From: Candidatus Woesearchaeota archaeon
GTDB lineage: Archaea; Nanobdellota; Nanobdellia; SCGC-AAA011-G17; GW2011-AR17
Length of the DNA stretch: 37,714 nucleotides
NCBI GenBank assembly: GCA_018302165.1
Contig: JAGWAA010000003.1
Span: forward strand, 1-37,714
Direction: 5' to 3'
Positions 26,442 to 35,054 of this stretch are shown here, one piece after another. A program made the translations under genes and the position numbers. How positions within the stretch are numbered: position 1 is the first letter of the stretch; each line of letters starts with the position of its first letter. Below the pieces are notes generated by a model. It worked only from the letters and a program-made list of their open reading frames with translations, was not told the DNA's origin and searched no databases.

Positions 26442-28673
26442 TCTTTGCCCAGATAACATATCTTCAAATTTTAAATTAATAAAAGATAATATAGAATCAG
26501 CAATAGGTTTGAGTTGTTTATTGATATAATGTTCATAATCATATTTTCCTTTAATCAGTTCAATAGGCTCAACTCCTTCAGTAGTATAAACATATCTAAC
26601 AATATATCCTTTAAAATTCTTCAATTTACGAGCAGCTTTAACATGTGGTGGTGTTGTTTTAGTATATTCATCCAAAGATTTCTGCAAACCTTTTTTATAC
26701 ACCAGCAAATCATCAAATTTTCCACTCTTCAAATCTTTAATAAAATTAAATACAAAATCCTCAACTTTTCTTCCCATAAAAACTCTCATCAACAAAGCTT
26801 CCTGAAATTTCTTCGCCAAAGGTGTCCAATCTCCACGCACAGCTTCCATACCAGTAATATCTAATTTCCCATCAATTAACCCTGCATATCTTTTCTTTGC
26901 ACCTTTTTCTTCTCCTCTTAAACGCGGCATTAAAAATTTTGTATAAGCTTTATCAAATTCTAAATACATAAAAGATTCAATATTATATTCATCTTTAACA
27001 TAATCTTTCAAAATTTTATTCATTTTATTTTCTAATTCTTTTCCTAATTTTTTAGGATCCTCTTTTGCAACAACAAAAACAGAATCAGTATCAGAATAAA
27101 TTACTTCATAACCCTCTTCTCTAATCCAAGAAGCCATCTTTTTAATAAAAAATCTTGCAAACGCAGTAATAGCATTAGCCAATTCTAAATTATAATATCT
27201 ACACATAGGTGAAGCCATAACTCCATAAAAAGAATTCAACAAAATCTTAATCGCATACCTTCCAGTCTCATCTTTATTTTTTTTATATTCCTCTCTAACT
27301 TCTAATAAATCCTTAATTATTACCGGCATCAACCCTTCTTCTTTAGAAAAGGTTGCACCATTTGGAGCTTTGATTCCTTTCTTACCAAAAGTTAATGGAT
27401 CAATATTAAAAGTTCTCATCAATGAAGGATACAACGATTTAAAATCCAAAACCACAATCCCATCATACAATCCTGGTTTAGATTCCATTACATATGCCCC
27501 AGTAATAGGCTCATCTTTCTCATGATGTCCAAGAGAAGGTGCAACATATCCTCTATCTCTTAATTTTTTTAAATAGATAGAATCCAAAGCTGCAATACTT
27601 CCTCTAACATTATCCAACATTAACCCAGTGAGCAAACTTCTTTTTGTATACAATGCAAGCAAATTACTTTTTTTCAAAATATTCAAAACTAACTCTGAAT
27701 CCTTCAAATTATAATAAACCAATTTTTGTTTATCCTTAATAAATAATTTTTCAATATCATTCCCCTTATCAATAAATTGCACATTTTTCCCTTCACCCAC
27801 ATAATATTGCGCAGCTGTTTCTAATTTATAATCGTTTAACTTTAAATTATTTTTAACCCAAGCCATTAAATCAACTACTTGTCTTCCTTCTGCAACAACT
27901 TTCGAAGTATCAAAAAATCCCTCTCTAATAATAAGTTTAGAAGGACTATTTATTCTTCCCAAAACAAAAGGCACTTCTAATTTTTTACATCGTTTCTGAA
28001 TAACTTTCAAATCAAAATCAATAACACTCCATCCAGTAATTAAATCTGGATCTAACTCTTTGATCAAAACAAAAAATCTTTCCAACATATCTTTTTCAGT
28101 TTTAAAATGTTCAGCAAGTTTCAAAGATTCATCTGCAACAATTAACACTTTTCTATAATCTTCCATCACCAAAGAAATACAATAAATCTCTTTTGCAGTT
28201 TTATCAGTCTCAATATCAATCGCTAGAATTTTCAAATTAATTTTTGCTTCACAATTCTTCAACTCAGGATCTCTATAAACTTTTATTCCTTCTTGATATT
28301 CAAAATCTCCTTTGACTTCAACAGCTCCCTGAATCTTGTTATCAATTAAAAATCTTTGTGCATACTTAATATCTGCCTCATAAGTCTTAATTTTTTCTCC
28401 TTCAAACTCTTTTCTAAGTTTAACAATATCAGAAGGAAGATCCTTAAAAATTTTAACAACCTTTTTCTCATCAAAAGTTTTCAATTTCACTTCTTCAAAA
28501 TCAAAATCTTCAATTTCCTGTGCTTTTTTCAAATCATTTTCTTGAACAAAAAAATAAGGTCTGAAATAATTCAAAGTCAAAAACGCTTCATTATCTTCAC
28601 TTCTACCAAACAACGCAACATAAGCTCTTCCACCAATTACTTTGTAAGTTGCATCAACGATAAACCCTTTCAT
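26424..28673 (-). CDS. polB: Family B DNA polymerase
   Basis: Replicative DNA polymerase with proofreading, 749 aa. Exonuclease motifs: Exo I AIDIETD (D153/E155), Exo II GWSVIDFDL, Exo III YYNLKDSELV. Polymerase motifs: A DFKSLYPSLM, B KILLNSFYGVM, C YSDTDSVFV. KxY-like region GMEAVRGDWTPL. The C-terminus GQRSLKGF fits a PIP box for PCNA. No inteins. The ATG has a TATA-like stretch (GATATAAATATA) 20-30 nt upstream, overlapping the end of the Lrp gene, so it can be transcribed on its own or with it. Confidence 0.97.
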   Translation of the reverse strand: MKGFIVDATYKVIGGRAYVALFGRSEDNEAFLTLNYFRPYFFVQENDLKKAQEIEDFDFEEVKLKTFDEKKVVKIFKDLPSDIVKLRKEFEGEKIKTYEADIKYAQRFLIDNKIQGAVEVKGDFEYQEGIKVYRDPELKNCEAKINLKILAIDIETDKTAKEIYCISLVMEDYRKVLIVADESLKLAEHFKTEKDMLERFFVLIKELDPDLITGWSVIDFDLKVIQKRCKKLEVPFVLGRINSPSKLIIREGFFDTSKVVAEGRQVVDLMAWVKNNLKLNDYKLETAAQYYVGEGKNVQFIDKGNDIEKLFIKDKQKLVYYNLKDSELVLNILKKSNLLALYTKRSLLTGLMLDNVRGSIAALDSIYLKKLRDRGYVAPSLGHHEKDEPITGAYVMESKPGLYDGIVVLDFKSLYPSLMRTFNIDPLTFGKKGIKAPNGATFSKEEGLMPVIIKDLLEVREEYKKNKDETGRYAIKILLNSFYGVMASPMCRYYNLELANAITAFARFFIKKMASWIREEGYEVIYSDTDSVFVVAKEDPKKLGKELENKMNKILKDYVKDEYNIESFMYLEFDKAYTKFLMPRLRGEEKGAKKRYAGLIDGKLDITGMEAVRGDWTPLAKKFQEALLMRVFMGRKVEDFVFNFIKDLKSGKFDDLLVYKKGLQKSLDEYTKTTPPHVKAARKLKNFKGYIVRYVYTTEGVEPIELIKGKYDYEHYINKQLKPIADSILSFINLKFEDMLSGQRSLKGF

Positions 28674-28698
28674 AACTTCCTTAAAGTTTTACCTATAT

Positions 28699-29202
28699 TT
28701 ATATCTTCACGTTAAGTAGATCTATTAAATAATCAAACTTATATTCTTGTAAAATCAAATCAGAACTATAATTTTGAATTATTTTAGAAAATTTATATCT
28801 AATTTCTTTTAAAACATCATCAAAATTACCCAAATCCTTCGCTGCAATAGTTATATCATAATCCCATTCTCCAGATATTTTAACTACATAAGTAACTTGA
28901 GGATTAGCAACAAGAAATGCTACAAATTGTTTCTCCAGAGACTCATCTAAATTATGTAATTTTATATGCACATAAGAATAGATTGGAAATCCTAAGGCTG
29001 AAGGATTTAATATAGTTGTATAAAATTTAATAACATTTAATTTTTCTAATTTATTGATACGATATGCAACACTATCTCTCTGAATTTTACTTTTCTTAGA
29101 AATTTCACTTATTGACATTCTAGCATCTTGACTTAATAATTCTAATATTTTTTTATCCTTAGAATCTAATTTTATTGAAGGACTAGAAATTATATTATTC
29201 AT
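28699..29202 (-). CDS. Lrp/AsnC-family transcriptional regulator
   Basis: 167 aa feast/famine regulator. N-terminal winged HTH (LDSKDKKILELLSQDARMSISEISKKSKIQRDSVAYRINKLEKLNVI, about 12-58) and C-terminal RAM-type ligand/oligomer domain (YVVKISGEWDYDITIAAKDLGNFDDVL). Its own promoter (TATA at about 29222-29231, minus strand) has a perfect inverted repeat, CGTA-TTT-TACG, just upstream, a likely autoregulatory site. polB follows after 25 nt. Confidence 0.92.
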   Translation of the reverse strand: MNNIISSPSIKLDSKDKKILELLSQDARMSISEISKKSKIQRDSVAYRINKLEKLNVIKFYTTILNPSALGFPIYSYVHIKLHNLDESLEKQFVAFLVANPQVTYVVKISGEWDYDITIAAKDLGNFDDVLKEIRYKFSKIIQNYSSDLILQEYKFDYLIDLLNVKI

Positions 29203-29236
29203 AAGATTAAATTAGAATAAAACTATATAAATATTT

Positions 29237-29247
29237 CGTATTTTACG
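29237..29247. promoter_or_regulatory. Inverted repeat at the lrp promoter
   Basis: CGTATTTTACG: arms CGTA and TACG around a 3-nt centre, embedded in AT-rich flanks. It covers the BRE position next to the minus-strand TATA box of the Lrp-type gene. Confidence 0.5.
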
Positions 29248-29324
29248 TAATTATTTGAAGAAAGTTTAATAAATAAATTACAAAACTTACTTTATTATCC
29301 AAAAGTAGTAAAGGCAAAACAAAT

Positions 29325-29711
29325 ATGAAAGAATCAATAACATTAAAGAAAGAAGAAGATAGTGAAAAATATTTATTTGAGCTTACAGTACCCTATAGAT
29401 TTTCTATAACAGAACCAGATAAAGTAATTCCTATACCATTTTCATATCTTCCTAGAGGTATCATGTATAATTCAATGGAAATAAACAAATTTATAGAAAA
29501 AACAGTTCCAATAATATTAAGAGAAATGTTAAATAAACAACCTTATGATTTAGAATATACAATAAACCCAAGACTCTTTGAAGACGATCAAAAATCATTA
29601 GATAGAAAAGTTACATTTAGATTTAATGTTTATACAGCAACAGGTAAAGTAAAATTAAAAGACCTTGAACAAAGAACTTCAACTTTATACCCATTCCATA
29701 AAACAATATAA
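29325..29711 (+). CDS. Hypothetical protein
   Basis: 128 aa, not recognised. Predicted mostly beta (KYLFELTVPYRFSI, VTFRFNVYTATGKVKL) with one helix. No signal peptide or transmembrane segment. Divergent from the Lrp gene across a 122-bp AT-rich gap; the Lrp-side inverted repeat could influence this gene too. Confidence 0.55.
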   Translation: MKESITLKKEEDSEKYLFELTVPYRFSITEPDKVIPIPFSYLPRGIMYNSMEINKFIEKTVPIILREMLNKQPYDLEYTINPRLFEDDQKSLDRKVTFRFNVYTATGKVKLKDLEQRTSTLYPFHKTI

Positions 29712-29797
29712 TTATTATTTGGAAGAGTTAGATTTATCAAAATGAAAAAATGTATTTAAATTTATGTAATTATATCAAAATATTATTTTAAAGAAGA

Positions 29798-30331
29798 TTA
29801 GATAAAGAACGACTGAATTTGCTCTATAACTAATTGAAATTGTGCATTATAATCTTCAAAAAGTTTTGAATAAGATTCAACAGAAAAAGAATAATCACCT
29901 TGATGTGCATTTCTCAAAGCTTCGTTTATTCGACTATAACTTTCAAAGAAAGATTCAGGACTAGGCAAAGAAGAATATTTTTTTCCATTAAACCTACTCG
30001 TTATAAGAAAAGATAGATCATAAGATAAAACTGTTGCTCTTAAGGGTATTTCAAGTTGTTTCCTACGAGAAGATTTTACTACTTTAACTTCAAGTTCACA
30101 ACCTAACAAAAATGCCGCAAATAATCTACTATGTCCACCATCACTTTTATCATCACCAAATATTCCATCAAAAGAAGATATAAGATAAGAATCATCATTA
30201 GGATTATGATCTAATCTTACTTCAGGAATACTATCACCATCAATCATCCCTCTCATAAGAACAACCATATTTGGAATATATCTACATTCATTATCTACAA
30301 ATACATTATTTTGACTAGGATTAAATTTCAT
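29798..30331 (-). CDS. ParB/sulfiredoxin-fold domain protein
   Basis: 177 aa. The segment FGDDKSDGGHSRLFAAFLLGCE (about 59-80) matches the ParB N-terminal/Srx motif DGxHR-x(2)-A-x(3)-G, here with Ser between His and Arg. In this fold the motif binds CTP/ATP phosphates. There is no helix-turn-helix domain and no ParA neighbour, so a partition role is unlikely. The ATG is leaderless, about 25 nt from a TATA box at 30354-30363, which overlaps the cdc48 stop region. Confidence 0.65.
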   Translation of the reverse strand: MKFNPSQNNVFVDNECRYIPNMVVLMRGMIDGDSIPEVRLDHNPNDDSYLISSFDGIFGDDKSDGGHSRLFAAFLLGCELEVKVVKSSRRKQLEIPLRATVLSYDLSFLITSRFNGKKYSSLPSPESFFESYSRINEALRNAHQGDYSFSVESYSKLFEDYNAQFQLVIEQIQSFFI

Positions 30332-30363
30332 ATTAAAAAAAAGAAAATAAATACTATATAAAT

Positions 30364-32856
30364 TTATCCTGTATAACTTACCTTAGAAGTAATCTGCGCT
30401 CCACGAGCAGTCCGTATATAAGTATCCTCGATTTCTCTATACTTTTTCATATCCTGTTCTCTGATTGAACCTTTAACTTTATCTAGAGCACCTTCAAAAT
30501 GTTTCATTGCAACTTCTTTTGCATCAATATTCTCTCTTAATGCAAGCATTGCTGCCTCCCGACAAACACCTTCAATATCACTCCCAACATAATTTTGTGT
30601 ATTCGAAACTAATGCTTTGAAATCCACATCTTTTGCTAATGGCATATTTTTCTTCTCAGTATACATCTTAAATATATCTGCTCTTGCTTTCTCGTCTGGT
30701 AAAGGTGTTAATAATACTCTATCAAATCGTCCTGGTCTCAATAATGCTGGATCCAAAATATCTGGTCTGTTAGTTGCAGCAATTACAACAACATCCTTCA
30801 ATTCTTCTAGACCATCAATTTCAGTCAATAAAGTATTTACCATTCTTTCGGTTACATTATTTTCTCCACCTTGTCCTCTACGCACTGCAATCGAATCAAT
30901 CTCATCAAAGAAAATTACAGTCGGTGCAACCTGTCTTGCTTTTCTAAATATCTCACGAACACCTTTTTCTGATTCACCAACAAATTTATTCAACAACTCT
31001 GGCCCTTTAACTAAAATAAAATTAGCTTCAGATTCATATGCAACAGCTTTCGCTAATAATGTTTTTCCGCACCCTGGTGGCCCATAAAGTAACACACCCT
31101 TTGGAGGTCGTATACCCATTTGTTTGAATCTATCTGGATACTTCAATGGCCATTCAACAGCCTCGATTAACTCTTTTTTAATGGTTTCCAATCCCCCAAC
31201 ATCTTCCCAGCTTACATTCGGTATTTCCACTAATACTTCCCTCATTCCCGACGGTGCAACATTCTTCATTGCTTCTTCAAAATCTTCTGCAGAAATAGTT
31301 AGCTTTTCCAAAACTTCTTTTGACACTTGCTGACTTTCTTTCATATTAATATCTGGCAATACTCTCCTAATAACATTCAATGCAGCTTCTTTACACAATG
31401 ATGCTAAATCCGCTCCAACAAACCCATGCGTCCGTGCAGCAATCTCATTCAACATTCCTAATATCAAATAAGGTTTCAATTTTGTTTTTGCATCATTCGA
31501 TAATGAATCAAACTGCTTCTGATCATTCTTCAAAGTTTTCAAAAGTTCTTTTAACAATCTTTGAGTCTCTTTAATTTCCTCAGCCTCATTAGGTTCCTTA
31601 TTATTATTTTTCAATTCCTCAGAAACTTGCTCTAAAGCTTTTTGCAAATAATTTCTTCTCACAGGCGGCACTAATGGCATGTTCCGAGTATGAATCTTCA
31701 AAATATTCAATCTTCCTTCTTTTGTCGGCGCCCCAATTTCTATTTCCCTATCGAATCGACCAGGACGACGCAATGCAGGATCTATTGAATTAGGTCTGTT
31801 AGTTGCTGCGATTACAATAACTTTCCCTCTATCATTCATCCCATCCATCGTCGCTAACAACTGTGCAACCATCCTCTTCTCTACTTCCCCAAAACTTTCT
31901 TCTCTTTTGGAAGCAATCGCATCAATCTCATCAATGAATAATATAGCTGGCGCTTTCTTTTCCGCTTCTTCAAACTTTTCTCTTATTTTCTTCTCTGCTT
32001 CCCCAACAAACTTTGACACAACTTCAGGCCCATTAATTACTAAGAATGTTGCATCTGTTTCATTCGCTACAGCTTTCGCGAGTAATGTTTTTCCACACCC
32101 TGGCGGTCCATGTAATAGAATTCCTTTTGGCGGCTCAATCCCTAATCTCTCGAACAACTCTGGATGCTTCAATGGCAATTCCACCATCTCCCTAACTTTT
32201 TTAATTTCCTCAGTAAGCCCACCAACATCTTCATATGTTACTGACGGCACTTTCTCTTCGAACACTTCTAACGATTTTGAATTAAACTTAACCTCAGTAT
32301 TTTCAGTAATGATTACAGACCCTTTTGGAAACACATCCGCTACAACAAACCTTAATCCAGATATTCCAAACCCCCCCATAAAATCTTCTTCAAACATTTG
32401 AAAAACATCATCGAAAAATGGCGAATCAGATAAAGTACTCTTTCTTCTTCTTGTTCCACCTAATGCAATAATATCCCCTTTGACAAGCGCCCTTCCAAGA
32501 ATTCCTCTTTTGAACATCTCAGTATCTAATCTTATTGTCACCCCTTTTTGTGCAGGTGCTATAGTAACTGATTTAGATTCTTTCACATCAGCTTTTCTAA
32601 CTTTAACAAATTCTCCAATACCAGTCTTCGCATTCCTACGAAGAATCCCATCCATCCTGATTACAGTCTGCCCAATATCCGTCGGATACGCCCGATCAAC
32701 AATCCCAACAGTCCCTCTTCCCCCTTCTATCTCAATGATATCCCCTACACGAACACCAATCTCTTTCATGGTCTCAGTATCAATTCTAACAATGCCCTTG
32801 TAAGCTTCCTCTTGCAACGCTTCCATAACCTTCAAATTAATTTCTTTGTCTGCCAT
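30364..32856 (-). CDS. cdc48: CDC48/VAT-type double AAA+ ATPase with a D1 insertion
   Basis: Unfoldase/segregase that feeds proteins to the proteasome or frees them from complexes, 830 aa. N-terminal double-psi barrel (1-100), second N-subdomain, then D1: Walker A HGPPGCGKT (249-257), Walker B LFIDEID (306-312), ATNRPNSIDPALRRPGRFDR. D2: GPPGCGKT (592-599), FFDEID (649-654), ATNRPDILDPALLRPGRFDR. Both ATPase sites look intact. Between MPL (393-395) and THGFVGADL (476 on) the usual ~17-residue linker is about 80 residues and highly charged. It follows a zinc-ribbon/AbrB gene by 8 nt. Confidence 0.96.
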   Translation of the reverse strand: MADKEINLKVMEALQEEAYKGIVRIDTETMKEIGVRVGDIIEIEGGRGTVGIVDRAYPTDIGQTVIRMDGILRRNAKTGIGEFVKVRKADVKESKSVTIAPAQKGVTIRLDTEMFKRGILGRALVKGDIIALGGTRRRKSTLSDSPFFDDVFQMFEEDFMGGFGISGLRFVVADVFPKGSVIITENTEVKFNSKSLEVFEEKVPSVTYEDVGGLTEEIKKVREMVELPLKHPELFERLGIEPPKGILLHGPPGCGKTLLAKAVANETDATFLVINGPEVVSKFVGEAEKKIREKFEEAEKKAPAILFIDEIDAIASKREESFGEVEKRMVAQLLATMDGMNDRGKVIVIAATNRPNSIDPALRRPGRFDREIEIGAPTKEGRLNILKIHTRNMPLVPPVRRNYLQKALEQVSEELKNNNKEPNEAEEIKETQRLLKELLKTLKNDQKQFDSLSNDAKTKLKPYLILGMLNEIAARTHGFVGADLASLCKEAALNVIRRVLPDINMKESQQVSKEVLEKLTISAEDFEEAMKNVAPSGMREVLVEIPNVSWEDVGGLETIKKELIEAVEWPLKYPDRFKQMGIRPPKGVLLYGPPGCGKTLLAKAVAYESEANFILVKGPELLNKFVGESEKGVREIFRKARQVAPTVIFFDEIDSIAVRRGQGGENNVTERMVNTLLTEIDGLEELKDVVVIAATNRPDILDPALLRPGRFDRVLLTPLPDEKARADIFKMYTEKKNMPLAKDVDFKALVSNTQNYVGSDIEGVCREAAMLALRENIDAKEVAMKHFEGALDKVKGSIREQDMKKYREIEDTYIRTARGAQITSKVSYTG

Positions 32857-32864
32857 TTTGCCTC

Positions 32865-33209
32865 CTAGAGCACCCTTCGTATTTTTGTAAACTTCAGCAC
32901 CACTTTTCCAGGTTCATCAAGATTTAAGCTTATCACTTTTGCAGTAGATATTTCCTCGAACCTAATTATTTCCTTTGGTATAGAAACAATCCACGAATTC
33001 CCCACTTCCCTTAGCTTTACTTGAAAATCTTTATTTCTGAGTAATATATATTCTTGATAATCTCTCATATCTAATGGATGATACCATAATTTTTTACACT
33101 TAGGACAATGCCAAGCCCTGATTCTAAATCCATCTTTCGAAACTTGCGTCTTCTCTGTTTTTCCATTGCACTGATCGCACAACATCACCGAATCAAATAT
33201 ATCTTTCAT
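32865..33209 (-). CDS. Zinc-ribbon plus AbrB/MazE-type DNA-binding protein
   Basis: 114 aa. An N-terminal zinc ribbon (C-D-Q-C at 11-14, C-P-K-C at 35-38) is fused to a swapped-hairpin AbrB domain at about 62-110 (VKLREVGNSWIVSIPKEIIR). The AbrB core is a DNA-binding antitoxin/regulator fold. No toxin gene is adjacent; the partner downstream is cdc48 (8-nt gap), so it may regulate its own operon. A perfect palindrome, CGTATATACG, lies 4 nt before the ATG. Confidence 0.82.
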   Translation of the reverse strand: MKDIFDSVMLCDQCNGKTEKTQVSKDGFRIRAWHCPKCKKLWYHPLDMRDYQEYILLRNKDFQVKLREVGNSWIVSIPKEIIRFEEISTAKVISLNLDEPGKVVLKFTKIRRVL

Positions 33210-33212
33210 TTT

Positions 33213-33222
33213 CGTATATACG
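33213..33222. promoter_or_regulatory. Palindrome in the AbrB-cdc48 leader (candidate operator)
   Basis: Perfect 10-bp palindrome CGTATATACG. A second short palindrome GTATAC is at 33228-33233, and a minus-strand TATA (ATTTATATAC) at 33241-33250. The site covers the expected transcription start, suited to repression by a dimeric AbrB-like protein. Confidence 0.5.
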
Positions 33223-33296
33223 GAAAAGTATACATAACTTGTATATAAATCTTGTGGCTACAAAAGTTTTAATAAAACTAATAATAATTTAATATT

Positions 33297-33440
33297 ATGT
33301 TACCATTAAAGTTTATTTTAGGGATAGTATTCATCATAGTAAGTATATTTTTATATTTAACAAAAAACGGATTTGCATATTTAATAGCAATAATTTTAGA
33401 CGCAATAAGCATAGAATTAATTTTCACAGCTGAATTCTAA
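33297..33440 (+). CDS. Tiny two-segment membrane protein
   Basis: 47 aa, ATG at 33297 and TAA at 33438-33440. Almost entirely hydrophobic: FILGIVFIIVSIFLYL, a short KNG turn, then AYLIAIILDAISIELIF, i.e. a helical hairpin. Not recognised. The first base of repeat copy 1 follows the stop codon directly. Confidence 0.5.
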   Translation: MLPLKFILGIVFIIVSIFLYLTKNGFAYLIAIILDAISIELIFTAEF

Positions 33441-33507
33441 CAGTTCAATCGCCACTGAGGCTCCCGAAAGATTTCCGGATTTTTCTTATAAACATTTATT
33501 AAACCAA
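33441..33507 (+). repeat. Direct repeat, copy 1 (with hairpin, T-run and TATA-like box)
   Basis: Starts with the 22-bp block (first 20 bases CAGTTCAATCGCCACTGAGG) at 33441-33462, then CCGAAA-GAT-TTCCGG (one mismatch), a T-run and TTATAAAC at 33486-33493. About 60 of 63 positions match copy 2 at 34963. It begins at the base after the stop of the 47-aa gene and ends before the 33548 gene. The TATA is placed to give a leader that includes the ribosome site of the next gene. Confidence 0.85.
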
Positions 33508-33547
33508 CCAAAGATATATAAACTAAAAAAGTAAAAGGAGAATAAAG

Positions 33548-33793
33548 ATGGTTGAAACAATATCTCTTCAGGATTTATCATTAGAAAACAAAGAATTTTT
33601 ATTAAAAGAATTAGGCTTTGCTTCCGATGGTATTTATGTTTTAGATTCCGAAGGAGAAAAGGTAATTGACAATTATATCAACGAACCTGTAAAGATAGAT
33701 AATATGCTCATTCTTCCAGGTAGCACAATCATTATTGATAACAACCCATTAAGTATAGCCTCCTATTTACAGGGGCATCCAGATGTCTTCTGA
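33548..33793 (+). CDS. Hypothetical protein, first gene of repeat-bounded module 1
   Basis: 81 aa, not recognised. GGAG lies at about 33537-33540, 7 nt before the ATG. Mixed alpha/beta (SDGIYVLDSEGEKVIDNYINE, MLILPGSTIIIDNN), no motif. Its 3' end overlaps the start of the 225-aa gene by 11 bp, so the two are translated together. Confidence 0.6.
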   Translation: MVETISLQDLSLENKEFLLKELGFASDGIYVLDSEGEKVIDNYINEPVKIDNMLILPGSTIIIDNNPLSIASYLQGHPDVF

Positions 33794-34460
33794 TGAAATA
33801 GAAAACAATATAATCAAAGGGATAATTTTTTATAGCGAGGATAAAATAAAAGAATTAGTCAGAAAATTTCAAGAACGTGAAATAGCATTCATCCAAAAGA
33901 GAGAAACAATAGACTTAGTTAAAGAACAAATAAAAAGTGGCGAATGGAATCTTCTCAGTAAATATATTCGAAAGAATGAACTTAAAATACTTGTTCAAAT
34001 GGGCTTAACATTAAGAAGATTAGAAGACAAAAAAGACTTTAATTCATTACAAGATTTAAGAGATAAAATAGTTTACAAATTTGGTGAAGATGGCCTGCAT
34101 ATTTCTCAGTTTGTCCAAAATAAAATCTTAACTGAATTTCTCGCAAGTTACATTTCAAACCAAAGAAATTTAGAAGACTTAATTAGAAATATAGAAAAGA
34201 TATTAAATAATTTAGAAAAACAAGTTATTTTTATAAAAGCAGATGATAATGTAGATAAAATTTTAGAAAAATTAAACATAAAACTAAATGCTAATGAACC
34301 AGATTCATTTATTATTTTTGCAAAAGAATCAGCAATTAAAAATGCAGAAAAAATAAACCTTAGATTACAAAAGATTAAAGATTTTAATTATAAAATTGAA
34401 ATTAAACAAGAAAAGAGACAATTATTAATCTTAATGTTTAAGATTAAAAGTATTGATTAA
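33783..34460 (+). CDS. Hypothetical coiled-coil protein, second gene of module 1
   Basis: 225 aa, not recognised. Long amphipathic helices (IKELVRKFQEREIAFIQKRE; NLEDLIRNIEKILNNLEKQ) and a small C-terminal alpha/beta unit (PDSFIIFAKESAIKNAEKI ... QLLILMFKIK). No catalytic motif or membrane segment. It overlaps the preceding 81-aa gene; the convergent lipoprotein gene ends 11 nt downstream. Confidence 0.6.
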   Translation: MSSDEIENNIIKGIIFYSEDKIKELVRKFQEREIAFIQKRETIDLVKEQIKSGEWNLLSKYIRKNELKILVQMGLTLRRLEDKKDFNSLQDLRDKIVYKFGEDGLHISQFVQNKILTEFLASYISNQRNLEDLIRNIEKILNNLEKQVIFIKADDNVDKILEKLNIKLNANEPDSFIIFAKESAIKNAEKINLRLQKIKDFNYKIEIKQEKRQLLILMFKIKSID

Positions 34461-34471
34461 AACTGCAAAAA

Positions 34472-34858
34472 CTACATACAATTTTTATCAGAACAATAAA
34501 TCGCTACATTCAATGCCTTAGATTTATTATAAGCATCTGTAGCAAGAGCTCTAAAATTTGGATCCATTACTTTAGTTCCGAAGAATCTATAAGCATTATG
34601 AGCATTCTCACATCTTTCCAAATAACCCTCAGCATTAAAAAGAACCCAATCCATCATCCCACCAGATCCAATAATAGGTTTTCTAACAATACAATCTAAA
34701 ACCCCGTCATTATCAACATCCAACAATTCAAGTGGATTAGCAGTTGGCCCTTCAATTATTACACTATTCCAATCAGGTATAGGAACAATTTCAATTTCTT
34801 TATCACCACTACAAGCTACCATTAAAGGTACAACAGTCAATAAGTGTCTTATATTCAT
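34472..34858 (-). CDS. Small secreted lipoprotein with a calcium-loop-like motif
   Basis: 128 aa. Signal peptide with lipobox (HLLTVVPLMVACSGD, Cys16). DVDNDGVLDC (about 47-56) resembles the DxDxDGxxD loop of EF-hand/FG-GAP type calcium sites. Further cysteines at the C-terminus (YCSDKNC). A minus-strand TATA at 34881-34889 is about 25 nt before the ATG (leaderless). Function unknown; exposed on the cell surface. Confidence 0.68.
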   Translation of the reverse strand: MNIRHLLTVVPLMVACSGDKEIEIVPIPDWNSVIIEGPTANPLELLDVDNDGVLDCIVRKPIIGSGGMMDWVLFNAEGYLERCENAHNAYRFFGTKVMDPNFRALATDAYNKSKALNVAIYCSDKNCM

Positions 34859-34962
34859 AATCTCTGTTTTTAATAACTAATTTATAAACATTCCGCAGCC
34901 CTCGCGGCGACTGAGCGACTTAGCCGAAGGCTTCCTTTGATCAAACTTTAGAAAAGTTTGTA
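34859..34962. other. GC-rich intergenic stretch with hairpins
   Basis: After the lipoprotein promoter lies a locally GC-rich stretch (34893-34935; GCCCTCGCGGCGACTGAGCG and onward) that could fold on itself, then a perfect 8-bp hairpin CAAACTTT-AGA-AAAGTTTG at 34942-34960 directly before repeat copy 2. Its order CTGAG...CCGAA echoes the repeat itself, so it may be an older degenerate copy. No gene seen. Confidence 0.45.
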
Positions 34963-35028
34963 CAGTTCAATCGCCACTGAGGCTACCGAAAGATTTTCGG
35001 TTTTTTCTTATAAACATTTATTAATCCT
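34963..35028 (+). repeat. Direct repeat, copy 2 (terminator-like hairpin plus TATA-like box)
   Basis: 22-bp block at 34963-34984, then a perfect hairpin CCGAAA-GAT-TTTCGG (34986-35000) and six T residues (35001-35006), the form of an intrinsic terminator, then TTATAAAC at 35008-35015. The TATA would start transcription near 35037, 18 nt before the wHTH-MNT gene. Confidence 0.85.
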
Positions 35029-35054
35029 AAAACATAAGATTTAAATACCAAAAA

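Noticed and set aside
29798..30331. Chromosome partition protein ParB
   Set aside because: No helix-turn-helix domain, no ParA gene and no parS-like site nearby.
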